The notes under the pieces are model-generated. The model was given only the letters and a program-made list of their open reading frames with translations, was not told where the DNA came from and made no database searches. Of a stretch of DNA of 55,744 bases, positions 17,281 to 26,892 are shown in pieces; positions within the stretch are counted from its first letter, which is position 1; each line of letters begins with the position of its first letter. The DNA lies in the NCBI GenBank assembly GCA_002423145.1, contig DIUU01000009.1:1-55744 (forward strand), in the 5' to 3' direction. Made by a program: the position numbers and the translations under genes. This stretch comes from Acholeplasmataceae bacterium UBA6150. GTDB lineage: Bacteria > Bacillota_I > Bacilli_A > Acholeplasmatales > UBA5453.

Positions 17281-19712
17281 TTTAAGACGTCTGATGGCTT
17301 CAAATATTGAATACTTCTGACGTAAAACAGTCTTGTAAAGACTAGCATAGCGTTACCTAATCCTAATCCAATCAAAATATCGATTGGTTTAAACACCACA
17401 TTTTCATACTCATTAAACCACAGTAATAGTGGCTTAATGAGTGGGTTCAATCCGAACACAATCAACACAGTTGAAAGCGTCAATGTCAAACCGATGAATC
17501 CACCTTCCATCCACAAGTGTTGTTTCAATAATCGATTGGATAATCCTAAAACAGAAGCCCGGATATAACTTGGTTTCAATTCATAAAATAGAATCATCCC
17601 TTGATTTAATAAGGATAGTAATAATCCACCTAAAATGATGAACGTAACAAAGGTAGCGTAATTCATCGATTGAATGACTTCTTTGGATAGATTCCGTGCG
17701 TTCAATTGAAAATCATTCACGTAATATAACTTCGATGCGTAAGTTTCAATCAATAGGGCTTTTAATGTAGTGGGTTCTTCTGCATTGATTAAAATATGGG
17801 TTTGTCTTAGATCGTTGTAGCCAGATACACGGTGGAGATTTATAAAAGCGGTATTGCCGACGGCTTCATCAAAGAAACCAATGACTTTTAATGGGGTATT
17901 TTGATAATTTGGATTTAAATGGATATGAATGGTATCGCCCTTTTGGATACCATAAATGGCTTGATAGCGCATCGGCAACCAAATGGCTGGTTCGGTTGTA
18001 TTTTGAAAGTCGATTAAATCTTGATTGTAATCTTGCATCCCAAAGTAGGTTTTGATATCGGCTGGGTCCATCATATAAACGGCTTGAAACAGTTGATTAC
18101 CTTCATGGATTAAGACATTTCTGTAGATTCCCACAGGCGTGCTCGATTCAACCCCAGGTAATGATTGAATATTTGAATTGACTTGGGTGACTTGGGTGAG
18201 GATATTGGAAACCAACAAATCGGCTTGATACTCATGCTCAATGACTTTGGCTTTATGCTTGATATACCCCGTGGTTTCGAATAGTAAAGTCACCGCGACC
18301 ATGGTAGATAGGGCCAATAATAAAAACCGAAACAATGACTTTTTGTGATAACTAATTTTGAGTAAATATGGGTAGGGTGTTTCTTTAAAATACGTCGACC
18401 CACTGGCGAAGAAACGATACAACACAATGAGCAATGAGTAGGTCATGGAAAGGGTTATTAGTAATTTAATCAACGTAAAATAGAATGAACCTTTAGGTGT
18501 TATAAAATAGACTAGAGTACCTGCGATTAGTATGATTATATGTAAAAAAACCGATTGTGCTTTATCCGGTAACACTTTAAGACGCGACACTTCTGATTTT
18601 TGATGCCACTTAAATGAGTGGTATAACACCGTCAGGACAAATAATAGTGTCAATATCAATAAACTATATACAATGGGTTCGATACTTAATGGATAAATCA
18701 AACCAGGCATTAAAATGTTCATCCCAATTTGAATGACACCGTAAGCTAACCCATAACCTAAGATGGCTGCGGGGATGTACAGGATGAACAACTCAAAAAG
18801 CCATAGAAAGAAACCAAACCACAGGGATCCCCCGAGTAGTTTTATGATGGAGAGTGTTTGTTCCTTTTCTCTAAACACCAAGGCATAGGTGGTTTGAATC
18901 AACAGAATGACCGTAATCCCGATGAACAGTAACATCAGTTGAAACAACGCGACGGCACGATTGATCAACTGGTTAATGTACTGCACTGGTAAACTTTCTT
19001 TAAAGTCCAAGTTTTGATAGCCCGTTAAACTTTGAACCAGTGTTTGGGTCTCAGTGGTATCCTCTGTATCAAAATAGACCGTGTTGTTTAAATTGACGAA
19101 AAAGGCATCGGGATAACCATTTAATGTCGGAAACATCGCTTTGATAAAGAACCCCACATGGGGGTCATGTAAAACGAACCCTTTATCGCCTTGAAACAAC
19201 CCATAATCAGGTACAATTTCTTTCACTATAAATGTTTTTTCAGTTGTCCCTAACGATAATGTAATGGTGCCTAAAATCTCGACTTGATGCGTTTTCGCAG
19301 CGGTTTCAGTCAGGATGATTTCGTTTGGTAATAGCGTCTTTCTTTCACCATATAATATTTCAAAATCCGCTTCGGAAGTCGCGAATATGGTCATATACGT
19401 TTGATCATTCGTCAACGTTTCAATTTTGAATACTTTCGCGTAAACACCTGAATAATTCTCATCTAAAGTACGGGTTGAAAAATAGCGTGCCGTCGAGTTT
19501 GAACCAATCGTCATTTCTAGGTCAATGTGTTCATAAATCCGCTCATAGCGGTAGTAATAATAGTGTTTTAAGACATCTTGCATGGTAAATGATAAGGTCA
19601 ATACGACCATTAAAAATGTGAATCCGAGTAGCATTAAAAAACTTCGTAAAGGCGACTTTACGAGGTTTTGTTTGGCAAACTTTAACATGAATAAGACTTT
19701 ATATTCTTTCAT
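17262..19712 (-). CDS. FtsX-family ABC permease (MacB/LolC-like)
   Basis: An 816-residue permease with a membrane segment near residue 30, a large extracytoplasmic domain (about 55-250), a block of membrane segments (about 255-440), a second extracytoplasmic domain, and three C-terminal segments. This is the duplicated FtsX arrangement of DUF214-type ABC permeases, whose extracytoplasmic domains act mechanically on lipoproteins, peptides or toxins. It overlaps the preceding ATPase gene by 14 bp, so the pair forms one transporter. Cargo unknown. Confidence 0.9.
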   Translation of the reverse strand: MKEYKVLFMLKFAKQNLVKSPLRSFLMLLGFTFLMVVLTLSFTMQDVLKHYYYYRYERIYEHIDLEMTIGSNSTARYFSTRTLDENYSGVYAKVFKIETLTNDQTYMTIFATSEADFEILYGERKTLLPNEIILTETAAKTHQVEILGTITLSLGTTEKTFIVKEIVPDYGLFQGDKGFVLHDPHVGFFIKAMFPTLNGYPDAFFVNLNNTVYFDTEDTTETQTLVQSLTGYQNLDFKESLPVQYINQLINRAVALFQLMLLFIGITVILLIQTTYALVFREKEQTLSIIKLLGGSLWFGFFLWLFELFILYIPAAILGYGLAYGVIQIGMNILMPGLIYPLSIEPIVYSLLILTLLFVLTVLYHSFKWHQKSEVSRLKVLPDKAQSVFLHIIILIAGTLVYFITPKGSFYFTLIKLLITLSMTYSLLIVLYRFFASGSTYFKETPYPYLLKISYHKKSLFRFLLLALSTMVAVTLLFETTGYIKHKAKVIEHEYQADLLVSNILTQVTQVNSNIQSLPGVESSTPVGIYRNVLIHEGNQLFQAVYMMDPADIKTYFGMQDYNQDLIDFQNTTEPAIWLPMRYQAIYGIQKGDTIHIHLNPNYQNTPLKVIGFFDEAVGNTAFINLHRVSGYNDLRQTHILINAEEPTTLKALLIETYASKLYYVNDFQLNARNLSKEVIQSMNYATFVTFIILGGLLLSLLNQGMILFYELKPSYIRASVLGLSNRLLKQHLWMEGGFIGLTLTLSTVLIVFGLNPLIKPLLLWFNEYENVVFKPIDILIGLGLGNAMLVFTRLFYVRSIQYLKPSDVLKMHQFE

Positions 19713-20370
19713 CTTTCACGATATTCCCATCCAATAATCGAATGACGCGATTGGTATATGTTAATAGCGACTCATTGTGTGTCACCATGACGATGGTGAT
19801 ACCCAAGGTCTCGTTGAGTGTTTTAAATAGCCCCATGATCTCTACACTGGTGTGGTGATCGAGGTTTCCTGTTGGTTCATCGGCAAATATGATTTTCTTC
19901 TCGCCTAAAATCGCTCTCGCGATCGAGGCACGTTGTTGCATCCCACCGGAAAGCTGAGATGGGTATTGGTGCATGACTTCTTTTAAACCCACCAAGTTGA
20001 GTGCTTCTTCAATGGTTAAGCCTTTGTGTTTTATAATCACATTAGCGAGCTTTAAATTATCATAAATGGATAGATTGGGAATGAGGTTAAAAAACTGGAA
20101 TACAAATCCAATTAAGTCGCGTCGTAACATGGCACGGTCGCTTTCTAGATAGTTCGATAATGGTTTTTGAAATAAGACAACTTCACCACTATCGACGGGT
20201 TCTAATCCAGACATCACATATAATAACGTGGTTTTACCAGAACCGCTCGGTCCAATGATACCGACAAATTCTCCCGCATGAATCGATAAAGATAAATGAT
20301 TCAGTACAGGCCGATTGAGTACGTCGGGATAATACGTCTTTTTGACATCCTTCAATATGATTTGTTCCAC
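19699..20370 (-). CDS. ABC transporter ATPase of the MacB/LolD type
   Basis: A 223-residue ATPase with Walker A GPSGSGKTT, Q-loop FQFFNL, signature LSGGMQQR, Walker B IIFADEPTGNLD and H-loop THN. The GNLD version is characteristic of the LolD/MacB/FtsE group that partners FtsX-like permeases. Start codon is GTG at 20370 after GGTGATAAC. It is the first gene of a two-gene operon with the 816-aa permease. Confidence 0.93.
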   Translation of the reverse strand: MEQIILKDVKKTYYPDVLNRPVLNHLSLSIHAGEFVGIIGPSGSGKTTLLYVMSGLEPVDSGEVVLFQKPLSNYLESDRAMLRRDLIGFVFQFFNLIPNLSIYDNLKLANVIIKHKGLTIEEALNLVGLKEVMHQYPSQLSGGMQQRASIARAILGEKKIIFADEPTGNLDHHTSVEIMGLFKTLNETLGITIVMVTHNESLLTYTNRVIRLLDGNIVKDERI

Positions 20371-20416
20371 GTTATCACCACTTTTCTAATCTCATTATAT
20401 CACAATTTTGATCGAT

Positions 20417-20440
20417 AAAAAAAAGGCGAAGGTTCGCCTT
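20417..20440 (-). terminator. Terminator after the DUF1295 gene
   Basis: AAAGGCGAA-CC-TTCGCCTTT hairpin followed on the minus strand by a T-tract. Confidence 0.85.
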
Positions 20441-20446
20441 TATGGA

Positions 20447-21307
20447 TTATGAAGACTTTTTCTTAAACCACGGAACCAGTTTGGAAGTTTCGCTTTGATA
20501 GGTCTTGTATTCACTTCTGGTTTTCAATATCTTTTCTTCCATCATGGGGATGCTGATGAATAAGAACATACATGTCATCGAAAGCGGGGCGAAAATGTAA
20601 AAATCCAGCTTAAATGAAACCCCAAAATAGGCTACATATAAACCCCACCACACCATCACTTCACCAAAATAGTTGGGGTGTCTCGAATACTGCCACAAGC
20701 CCACATCAATGATGCGTTTTTCTTGACGATTTTTCTTAAAATATCGCATTTGTTCATCGGAAAAATATTGAATCAACATCGCTGAAATCGTAATCAATAC
20801 ACCCAAGATCGATATTAAATTGAAATCACCTTGAAATTCAACCATTTGAATAAACACCGAGATTTGTGCGAATACGATGAGGGTTGGAAATAAATGAATA
20901 CCTAAAAAATTAATTGCCGGATAAAATGAACCTGTCTTTTCTTTTAACATCGTATAACGCCAGTCTTGGTGTTTAAACCCATCCCACATGACCATCCAGT
21001 TGTATGTAAGTCTGATTGCCCAGAGGGTTATTCCCCCTAAGACAACTAGATTGAACGGTGTGAATGCCTCTTTTAAATATAAAACGTAAATCATCAATAA
21101 AGGGGGAATGACACTCCAATAAGGGTCATATAAACTGGCATTTTTAAATAGGGTTGAACCCATAAAAATCAATACGGTTAATACAATATCGATATAGAGT
21201 AAATGAAGAAAAATATTCAAATTTAAGTCTTTAACTAAAAACCAACTGATGAAAATCGAAACTGAATAGATTATTAAGAATATGAGAAAATCTTTATAGT
21301 ACTTCAT
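20447..21307 (-). CDS. DUF1295 / steroid 5-alpha-reductase C-terminal-fold membrane protein
   Basis: A 286-residue protein with about seven membrane segments and the C-terminal motif YSRHPNYFGEVMVWWGLY, typical of the DUF1295/isoprenylcysteine methyltransferase-like fold. The fold includes NAD(P)H-dependent lipid reductases and methyltransferases, so action on a membrane lipid is likely but unproven. The start follows GAGGTAAAAATC. It is last in a three-gene operon (AIM24, RibD-like, DUF1295) with 9 bp to the previous gene. Confidence 0.88.
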   Translation of the reverse strand: MKYYKDFLIFLIIYSVSIFISWFLVKDLNLNIFLHLLYIDIVLTVLIFMGSTLFKNASLYDPYWSVIPPLLMIYVLYLKEAFTPFNLVVLGGITLWAIRLTYNWMVMWDGFKHQDWRYTMLKEKTGSFYPAINFLGIHLFPTLIVFAQISVFIQMVEFQGDFNLISILGVLITISAMLIQYFSDEQMRYFKKNRQEKRIIDVGLWQYSRHPNYFGEVMVWWGLYVAYFGVSFKLDFYIFAPLSMTCMFLFISIPMMEEKILKTRSEYKTYQSETSKLVPWFKKKSS

Positions 21308-21316
21308 ACGTGATTT

Positions 21317-21844
21317 TTACCTCTTTTCGTAGGTCAACATGACCATCCCGTTATATGTGTCATTCGATACCAGTTTCAACTGGGTATCCGAGTCTAAAAT
21401 TGAAAACAAGGGTTTTCCAGAACCAATCAAGATTGGCATAATAGTAATGACGAAACGATCAATCCGCTTTGATTTTAATAAGGGTTCAATGACACCACGT
21501 CCACCAACAATCCAAATATCCTTGCCTTCTTGTTGTTTAAGTTGGTCAACAAACGTAACCACATCGCCATCAACAAATGACACTTCTTCATTTTTGCCTT
21601 TCAAACGTTTTGAAAAAACATACACCGTTTTTGACGGGTATGGCCACGCATCAATGGCTAGATGGTGGATCAGTTCTAGATAGGTTTTACTCCCTAAAAT
21701 GAGGGTGTCTACAGTCGATAGAAAAGCATCGTATCCGTAATCCACTACTTCTGCGGTATGACCACCTAAAAAATCAATCGCATCGTTATTTCTAGCAATA
21801 TAGCCATCTAGACTACACGCGATATACAATATAACCTTACGCAT
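21317..21844 (-). CDS. RibD C-terminal/dihydrofolate-reductase-fold protein
   Basis: A 175-residue DHFR-like reductase: YIACSLDGYIAR at the N-terminus, LILGSKTY, then IWIVGGRGVIEPLL (NADPH-binding glycine motif). This is the YyaP/YwjB-like branch of the RibD_C family rather than true FolA, so the substrate is uncertain. The start ATG overlaps the preceding stop as TAATG, giving coupled translation with the AIM24 gene. Confidence 0.88.
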   Translation of the reverse strand: MRKVILYIACSLDGYIARNNDAIDFLGGHTAEVVDYGYDAFLSTVDTLILGSKTYLELIHHLAIDAWPYPSKTVYVFSKRLKGKNEEVSFVDGDVVTFVDQLKQQEGKDIWIVGGRGVIEPLLKSKRIDRFVITIMPILIGSGKPLFSILDSDTQLKLVSNDTYNGMVMLTYEKR

Positions 21845-22506
21845 TATTTGTGTTGTACTGGTGACATGAATTTAGAAGCTGGCATGGATTGTAAGTATAC
21901 TTTACCAGGACCAGTGACTACCGTGTGGAATAAGCCTTCCCCACCAAATACCATGTCTTTTAAATTACCCACCGTTTTGATATCCATCGTCACAGTGGAA
22001 TCCATCGCTGCTAAATAGCCCGTATCGATGATCATCTTTTCACCGGCTTCAAGTTCATAGGCTTTGACATAGCCATCGAGTTCAACAAACGCGACCCCTT
22101 GACCCGTCAATTTTTGCATGATAAAACCCTCACCACCGAAAAAACCTGCCCCGAGTTTACGTTGGAAAAATATCGACAATTCGACCGAAGATTCCGCCCC
22201 TAAAAAAGCTTTCTTTTGAACGATGAATGGTTTGTCTTTTTCAATCTTTACAGCCATGATGGTGCCTGGTAAACTCGATGCTAAAGCAATCATCCCTGGA
22301 CCTTGTTTGGCGGTATAAATGTTTTGAAAGAGTGCTTCACCTGATAGCATTCTACCAAATACCTTACCAAGACCGCCGCCTTTGGTTTCCATCTGCATGT
22401 TCTCAGTCATCCAAGACATGCCACCACCTTCTGTGATGATTTGTTCGTTTTCTTCCAGTTCTACGATGACAACCGGTAGTTGTCCGCCTTCAATCTTGTA
22501 TTGCAT
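21844..22506 (-). CDS. AIM24/TIGR00266 family protein
   Basis: A 220-residue protein of the AIM24 family (beta-roll fold). The MSWMTENMQMETKGGG start, the repeated GGEGF/GGEGLF motif and the C-terminal FHTVVTGPGKVYLQSM are typical. The biochemical function of the family is not established. AGAGGTGATCCT precedes its ATG. First gene of the operon. Confidence 0.9.
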   Translation of the reverse strand: MQYKIEGGQLPVVIVELEENEQIITEGGGMSWMTENMQMETKGGGLGKVFGRMLSGEALFQNIYTAKQGPGMIALASSLPGTIMAVKIEKDKPFIVQKKAFLGAESSVELSIFFQRKLGAGFFGGEGFIMQKLTGQGVAFVELDGYVKAYELEAGEKMIIDTGYLAAMDSTVTMDIKTVGNLKDMVFGGEGLFHTVVTGPGKVYLQSMPASKFMSPVQHK

Positions 22507-22574
22507 AGGATCACCTCTATTTGTATTTTACAATATTTATGTGAGTAAAACTATCCCTTATTGGGGTGATTTAT

Positions 22575-23540
22575 TCATTTTTTATGAGATAGCTTCTTAT
22601 GTTCATACATCAAATCATCCGTTGTTTTTAATATATTCGTTAAATCAAACTCATGGTTGATATCACTGGTTTTAAATTGCACAATTCCATAAGCCAGTGT
22701 AGCAATCATCGAGTCTTCTTTAAATTGATTATTCAATTTTTCCATCATAATACGCGCATCTTCGACATGGATATGGTTTGTTAATATGATGAATTCATCT
22801 CCACCTAAGCGGAATACTTCACCGATATCCGTGAGAATCGCTTTCGCTATTTTAACGAATTGAATCAGTAATCGGTCACCTGCATCGTGACCAAATTGAT
22901 CATTTATCGATTTAAAGTGATTAAAATCAATCATGATTAAACAATGGGTCTCATCTTGTTGTGAAGCAAACACGTGGTCACGCATATAATCATAAAAATA
23001 CCGGCGATTATAACAGCCCGTTAGACTATCCTCAACGGCCATCTTTTTAAGTAGTCGATTGTACTTCACCAATTCAGCATTTTGTTTTTCAATGGTTCGT
23101 CGAGAGTTTAATAGCTCGTTATTTAATCTTGAAATTTGTTCCAGAGATTGGTCATCTTGAAGTGACACGATTTTGTTTAAAGCACGAATTTCATTCACTT
23201 GCTGACTGTTTAATACAATCATTTTTTTCAACACTTCAGGTTCTGACAACTGTTCAAACAAAACCATGATGAACGCACTAGATTCCTCCGAGTAACCACT
23301 AAAGAAAGCTCTAGTTGAATCATTTAAAGTCATTTCACAATTAGACATAAAGTGATTAACTCTCAAATCCTGCATGAATTTTTGGACTGTTTCAATACAG
23401 GCATGATCAAATAGCGTTTCGATTGAACGGTTCACATAGGGACTAAAAGACGAATTTTTCGGAAAGATGAATTGAATATCGTTTTTATCGTCTAGTACGA
23501 TTAAAAAATCTTTTTTGTTTTCATTTACTGGTTTTGTCAT
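22575..23540 (-). CDS. Diguanylate cyclase (GGDEF) with N-terminal PAS-like sensor region
   Basis: About 321 residues: an N-terminal region (about 1-105) resembling a PAS-type domain, a coiled-coil linker (about 110-165) and a GGDEF domain with RLGGDEF intact (GGDEF at about 246-250). It should make c-di-GMP from GTP. The RxxD inhibitory site upstream of GGDEF is absent (E and D occupy those places), so product inhibition there is unlikely. The start at 23540 follows AGGTGAAACCC. It overlaps the cobalamin-binding gene by 20 bp, so the two are probably stoichiometric partners in one signalling unit. Confidence 0.9.
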   Translation of the reverse strand: MTKPVNENKKDFLIVLDDKNDIQFIFPKNSSFSPYVNRSIETLFDHACIETVQKFMQDLRVNHFMSNCEMTLNDSTRAFFSGYSEESSAFIMVLFEQLSEPEVLKKMIVLNSQQVNEIRALNKIVSLQDDQSLEQISRLNNELLNSRRTIEKQNAELVKYNRLLKKMAVEDSLTGCYNRRYFYDYMRDHVFASQQDETHCLIMIDFNHFKSINDQFGHDAGDRLLIQFVKIAKAILTDIGEVFRLGGDEFIILTNHIHVEDARIMMEKLNNQFKEDSMIATLAYGIVQFKTSDINHEFDLTNILKTTDDLMYEHKKLSHKK

Positions 23541-24564
23541 GGGTTTCACCTACGATTAAATTGGCGATTAATATGGCTTGTTCGGCATCTTCTGCGAAAC
23601 CATCGGCACCAATGTTTTTCCAAAGATGGGGGGTATCATTGAATACTTTTCCCCCGACAATGATTTTTATATGGTTGAGTTTCTCGTTTTGTTTTACGGT
23701 ATGAATCAATTCTTTTAAATCGACCAAATGATTTAGTGTGGTCGCTGATATGGCTAATAGATCGGTTGGGTATTCAATTAAATGCTCGACGATGAGATCA
23801 ATGGGTAAATTCGATCCTAGAAACGTGGTGTCCCATCCAGAAAGTTCAAAGAAATCCGTGGTCATTCTCATCCCGATTTCATGCATTTCATTGCCTGCAC
23901 ATACCCCTGTCATTGAATAGGTTTTTTGATTATGTTCTCTAAATACATAAGGGTATAATTTGCCAATGATATTTTGAATGGCCGCTGTTATGTAGTGTTC
24001 TTTCGCAACGGTAATGATCCTTTGTTGCCACAACTCCCCGACTTCATACAGGGTGGGTTGCAATATTTCTAGATAAATTTGTTGTAGTGTCATACCTGAT
24101 GCCATTTTATCTCGAATAATGTCATAAGCTTGATCGATATCCATCTCGATTAAGTATTGTAAAAAAAGGCTGATGAGTGGATTACGATGTTTCGGATTGG
24201 TATAACTTGTATTGAATTCGGTAATTCCAAAATCAAAAATCGAATATACCTTTTGATAGAAGGTGGCTTCAAGTTGTTGATTAAAAATCGTTTTACAGAC
24301 ATCGAAATGACGATTCATGGAGTCTAAATCAAATTTTAAGTAATAGGCGAGTTTTCCAAACCACTTCATGTAGTTAGCAAATAAAATTGGTTCATTCATC
24401 TCTAAGGATATGGATAAAAATCGCATGGTATACAGTGTGTCTTGGAGATACTTTTCTTTAATACTCATCACGCTTGGTGTGTCTTTTAAGTCATAATCAA
24501 AAACCAATTCTGCCATCGCTTCTTTGTTCTTTTTGAAACCCTGTAAATCCCTTATGTCTAACAT
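23521..24564 (-). CDS. Cobalamin-binding sensor protein with CarH-type photoreceptor residues
   Basis: A 347-residue protein. Residues about 1-125 are helical with no match I know. About 130-210 form a B12-binding cap domain with W179-x9-E189-H190, the spacing of the CarH adenosylcobalamin photoreceptor. About 215-340 form a Rossmann B12-binding domain with E226-x-H228-x-x-G231, SATT and VGGK. There is no MerR DNA-binding domain, so it cannot act as CarH does. Its gene overlaps the GGDEF gene and terminates at TGA inside it. Inferred role: light- or B12-dependent control of the diguanylate cyclase. Confidence 0.88.
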   Translation of the reverse strand: MLDIRDLQGFKKNKEAMAELVFDYDLKDTPSVMSIKEKYLQDTLYTMRFLSISLEMNEPILFANYMKWFGKLAYYLKFDLDSMNRHFDVCKTIFNQQLEATFYQKVYSIFDFGITEFNTSYTNPKHRNPLISLFLQYLIEMDIDQAYDIIRDKMASGMTLQQIYLEILQPTLYEVGELWQQRIITVAKEHYITAAIQNIIGKLYPYVFREHNQKTYSMTGVCAGNEMHEIGMRMTTDFFELSGWDTTFLGSNLPIDLIVEHLIEYPTDLLAISATTLNHLVDLKELIHTVKQNEKLNHIKIIVGGKVFNDTPHLWKNIGADGFAEDAEQAILIANLIVGETHDKTSK

Positions 24565-25011
24565 ATCTTGCTCCCCCGAAAAGTTATGTCTTTTACACGA
24601 TTAAAATTTCATATTTGTGATTAATCTTTTCTAATTTTGGCCTTATTTATTTGATTGCTTATTTATACTTTCATTATACATTGAACTGACCTACTTTAAT
24701 ATTCTTTTTAAAAAATGTTTGTTTATACATTGTTTTTAGACTATTTCACTCAAAACCTTATCAACATTGTTTCTTTCACACATAATCTCAAACGCTTTTT
24801 ACACTCAAGACTCGAGTATCTACTAATGCTATTTGTATTTAAATTAACCCCATTACTTTATTCATGATACGCTTTTATAACTCAGGATTTAGTGTAAACT
24901 CAAGAGGTGTTTACTGATTGAATAAAATTAGACATTGTATTTAAATTTTAATATGTTATAATATTCTAAAATTACACTTATTAAAATATGAAATTGGGTG
25001 GGATGAACGCT
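24565..25011. promoter_or_regulatory. Divergent intergenic region between the cobalamin-sensor and PAS-GGDEF genes
   Basis: No gene is seen here. Rightward promoter: TTGTAT (24935-24940), 16-bp spacer, TGTTATAAT (box 24957-24962). Leftward: TATAAT on the minus strand at 24673-24678 with a weak -35. The ~250 bp between is AT-rich with no clear operator or riboswitch; I looked for a cobalamin riboswitch and saw none. Confidence 0.6.
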
Positions 25012-26265
25012 ATGCATAATAAATATCTCAATTTAGACCCCTTCGGCAGTATGATTATCAAAGCGATGAATGCGGGTACATGGGTTTGGAACATCAAAAC
25101 CAATGAAACCATCTATAATGAACGATGGGCTGAAATCATTGGTTATTCTTTAAGTGAACTTCATCCGATTGGACTCCATACCTGGTGTCAATTTGTCCAT
25201 CCAGACGATCTCGAACGTTCCGATCGTGCCTTTGAACAACTCTTTAATAAGAACGAACAGTACTATTCGATTGAAGTTCGAATGAAACATCGATTGGGTC
25301 ATTGGGTATGGATATTGGATAGTGGACAAATCGTCGAATGGTCTGAAACGGGTGAACCTTTAATCGCGATTGGTACACATATCGATATTACAAAATCCAA
25401 ACAATCACAACTTGAATTAGAAAAAAGTGAACGCAACTTAAGACAAATTGTTGAGCACGCTTTTGACATCATTTACCGTATCGATAGTAAAAACAATTTT
25501 ACTTATTTATCCACCGCGTGGTCCAAGCGTTTAGGCTATGCCAGAGCCAACACACTGGGTGAGTCTTTCATTCCGTTTGTTCATCCCGATGACGTGGAGC
25601 GTTTGTTAAACTTCTTTGAGTCATTGAAAAAATCAGAAGAGTCACAAACCATCAGCGGTTTTAGATTAAAACACGCCAATGGGAACTATCGATACTATGA
25701 AACCAACGCTTCGATCATCGTGGAAGATGGGTTACCTACAGGGTATGCAGGGATTGCGAGAGACATCACATTGTTGATTGAAAAACAAAGACAAATCGAG
25801 TATCTATCCTACCATGATTTCTTAACTGGGTTATACAACAGACACTTTCTTGACCATGTCTTAAATGATATCATCAAGCCAGAACGCTTACCTCTATGTA
25901 TCATCTCAATGGATTTAAATGACTTAAAGCGCGTGAATGATACGTATGGACATCACATGGGTGATTTCTATATTAAACAAACAGCGACCCTCATCAAAGA
26001 ATATATTTCTACCCCGTATCAATTTAGGGTTGGGGGGGACGAGTTTTTATTGTTTGTTCCCAATACCGATGAACATGACGCTTTAAAGATTAGAAACACG
26101 TTGTTTGAAGCACTTAAATCATTAAAAATAAAAGACTTCCAACCATCCACTGCTTTTGGTTATGTCATCAAGCATTCGATCGATGAAGAAATCTTCGAAG
26201 ATATCAAAAAGGCCGATGAATTCATGTATTTGTCTAAGATTAAAGTCAAAAAAGGAAATTATTAA
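25012..26265 (+). CDS. PAS-PAS-GGDEF diguanylate cyclase
   Basis: About 417 residues: PAS domain 1 (about 15-125, WVWNIKTNETIY, a PAS_3-type fold), PAS domain 2 (about 135-255), then GGDEF (about 265-415) with DFLTGLYNRH and RVGGDEF. The catalytic motif is intact and no RxxD inhibitory site precedes it. No membrane segment, so a cytoplasmic sensor. The start at 25012 is chosen because GGGTGGGATG sits 5-15 bases upstream; ATGs at 24988 and 25003 lack a proper site. It is divergent from the cobalamin-GGDEF pair, making a small c-di-GMP locus without any phosphodiesterase in the window. Confidence 0.92.
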   Translation: MHNKYLNLDPFGSMIIKAMNAGTWVWNIKTNETIYNERWAEIIGYSLSELHPIGLHTWCQFVHPDDLERSDRAFEQLFNKNEQYYSIEVRMKHRLGHWVWILDSGQIVEWSETGEPLIAIGTHIDITKSKQSQLELEKSERNLRQIVEHAFDIIYRIDSKNNFTYLSTAWSKRLGYARANTLGESFIPFVHPDDVERLLNFFESLKKSEESQTISGFRLKHANGNYRYYETNASIIVEDGLPTGYAGIARDITLLIEKQRQIEYLSYHDFLTGLYNRHFLDHVLNDIIKPERLPLCIISMDLNDLKRVNDTYGHHMGDFYIKQTATLIKEYISTPYQFRVGGDEFLLFVPNTDEHDALKIRNTLFEALKSLKIKDFQPSTAFGYVIKHSIDEEIFEDIKKADEFMYLSKIKVKKGNY

Positions 26266-26270
26266 AAAAG

Positions 26271-26302
26271 GGGAAAGTCGATTTTTCGACTTTCCCTTTA
26301 TT
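26271..26302. terminator. Bidirectional terminator
   Basis: GGGAAAGTCGA-TTTT-TCGACTTTCCC with A-tract before and T-rich tail after, between the convergent PAS-GGDEF and guanylate-kinase-like genes. Confidence 0.85.
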
Positions 26303-26828
26303 TTGTTCTATTTTGATAATGTTCATGAACCCATTTCGCGAGTTCAATCAATTCGACTTGTTCATTATAAATATGTAAATCAATCCGCTTAAAGTGTTTC
26401 AATTGAAATACTGAACGGTCACCTTGAATCCGTTTTTGGATTTGTTCTTGACTATCGCCACGGACCATCATGCGTTTTATTCTCAAGTCTTCACTGGCTT
26501 CAACAAAAACGATATAGACATCACTGGCTTGTTCTACCAAAGCGTTCGCGCCGCTTGGGTCAACAATGACGACACCATTTTCATTGACGTCCTTTTTTTG
26601 AATGCCATAGAACCGATTCGAATATTCAGTGACCTCATAAAAAGCATCGCGTTCCATCAAGTTTTTAAACGCGTCGATGGCTAAAAAATGATAGTCCACA
26701 TCTTGAACTTCATTCTCTCTCATCGGTCTGGTTGTCGTAGTGATACACTTATTATAGCCATAATGATGATATAAAATTTTCGCCAATTCTGTTTTTCCAC
26801 TCGCGCTCGCGCCAACCAATACAATCAT
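26298..26828 (-). CDS. Guanylate-kinase-like P-loop kinase
   Basis: A 176-residue protein with P-loop GASASGKT, then ITTTTRPMRENEVQDVDYHF and YEVTEYSNRFYG, the GMP-binding signatures of guanylate kinase. It is shorter than typical Gmk (about 200) and its P-loop differs from the usual GPSGxGK, so it may be a paralogue rather than the essential enzyme. Expected reaction if true: GMP + ATP to GDP + ADP. AGAAGGAAGTG precedes the ATG. Single gene. Confidence 0.85.
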   Translation of the reverse strand: MIVLVGASASGKTELAKILYHHYGYNKCITTTTRPMRENEVQDVDYHFLAIDAFKNLMERDAFYEVTEYSNRFYGIQKKDVNENGVVIVDPSGANALVEQASDVYIVFVEASEDLRIKRMMVRGDSQEQIQKRIQGDRSVFQLKHFKRIDLHIYNEQVELIELAKWVHEHYQNRTK

Positions 26829-26892
26829 AGGACACTTCCTTCTACACGATTATATCATGACTGTAGACTTTTTATGAAAGCCTGTTTTAAGA

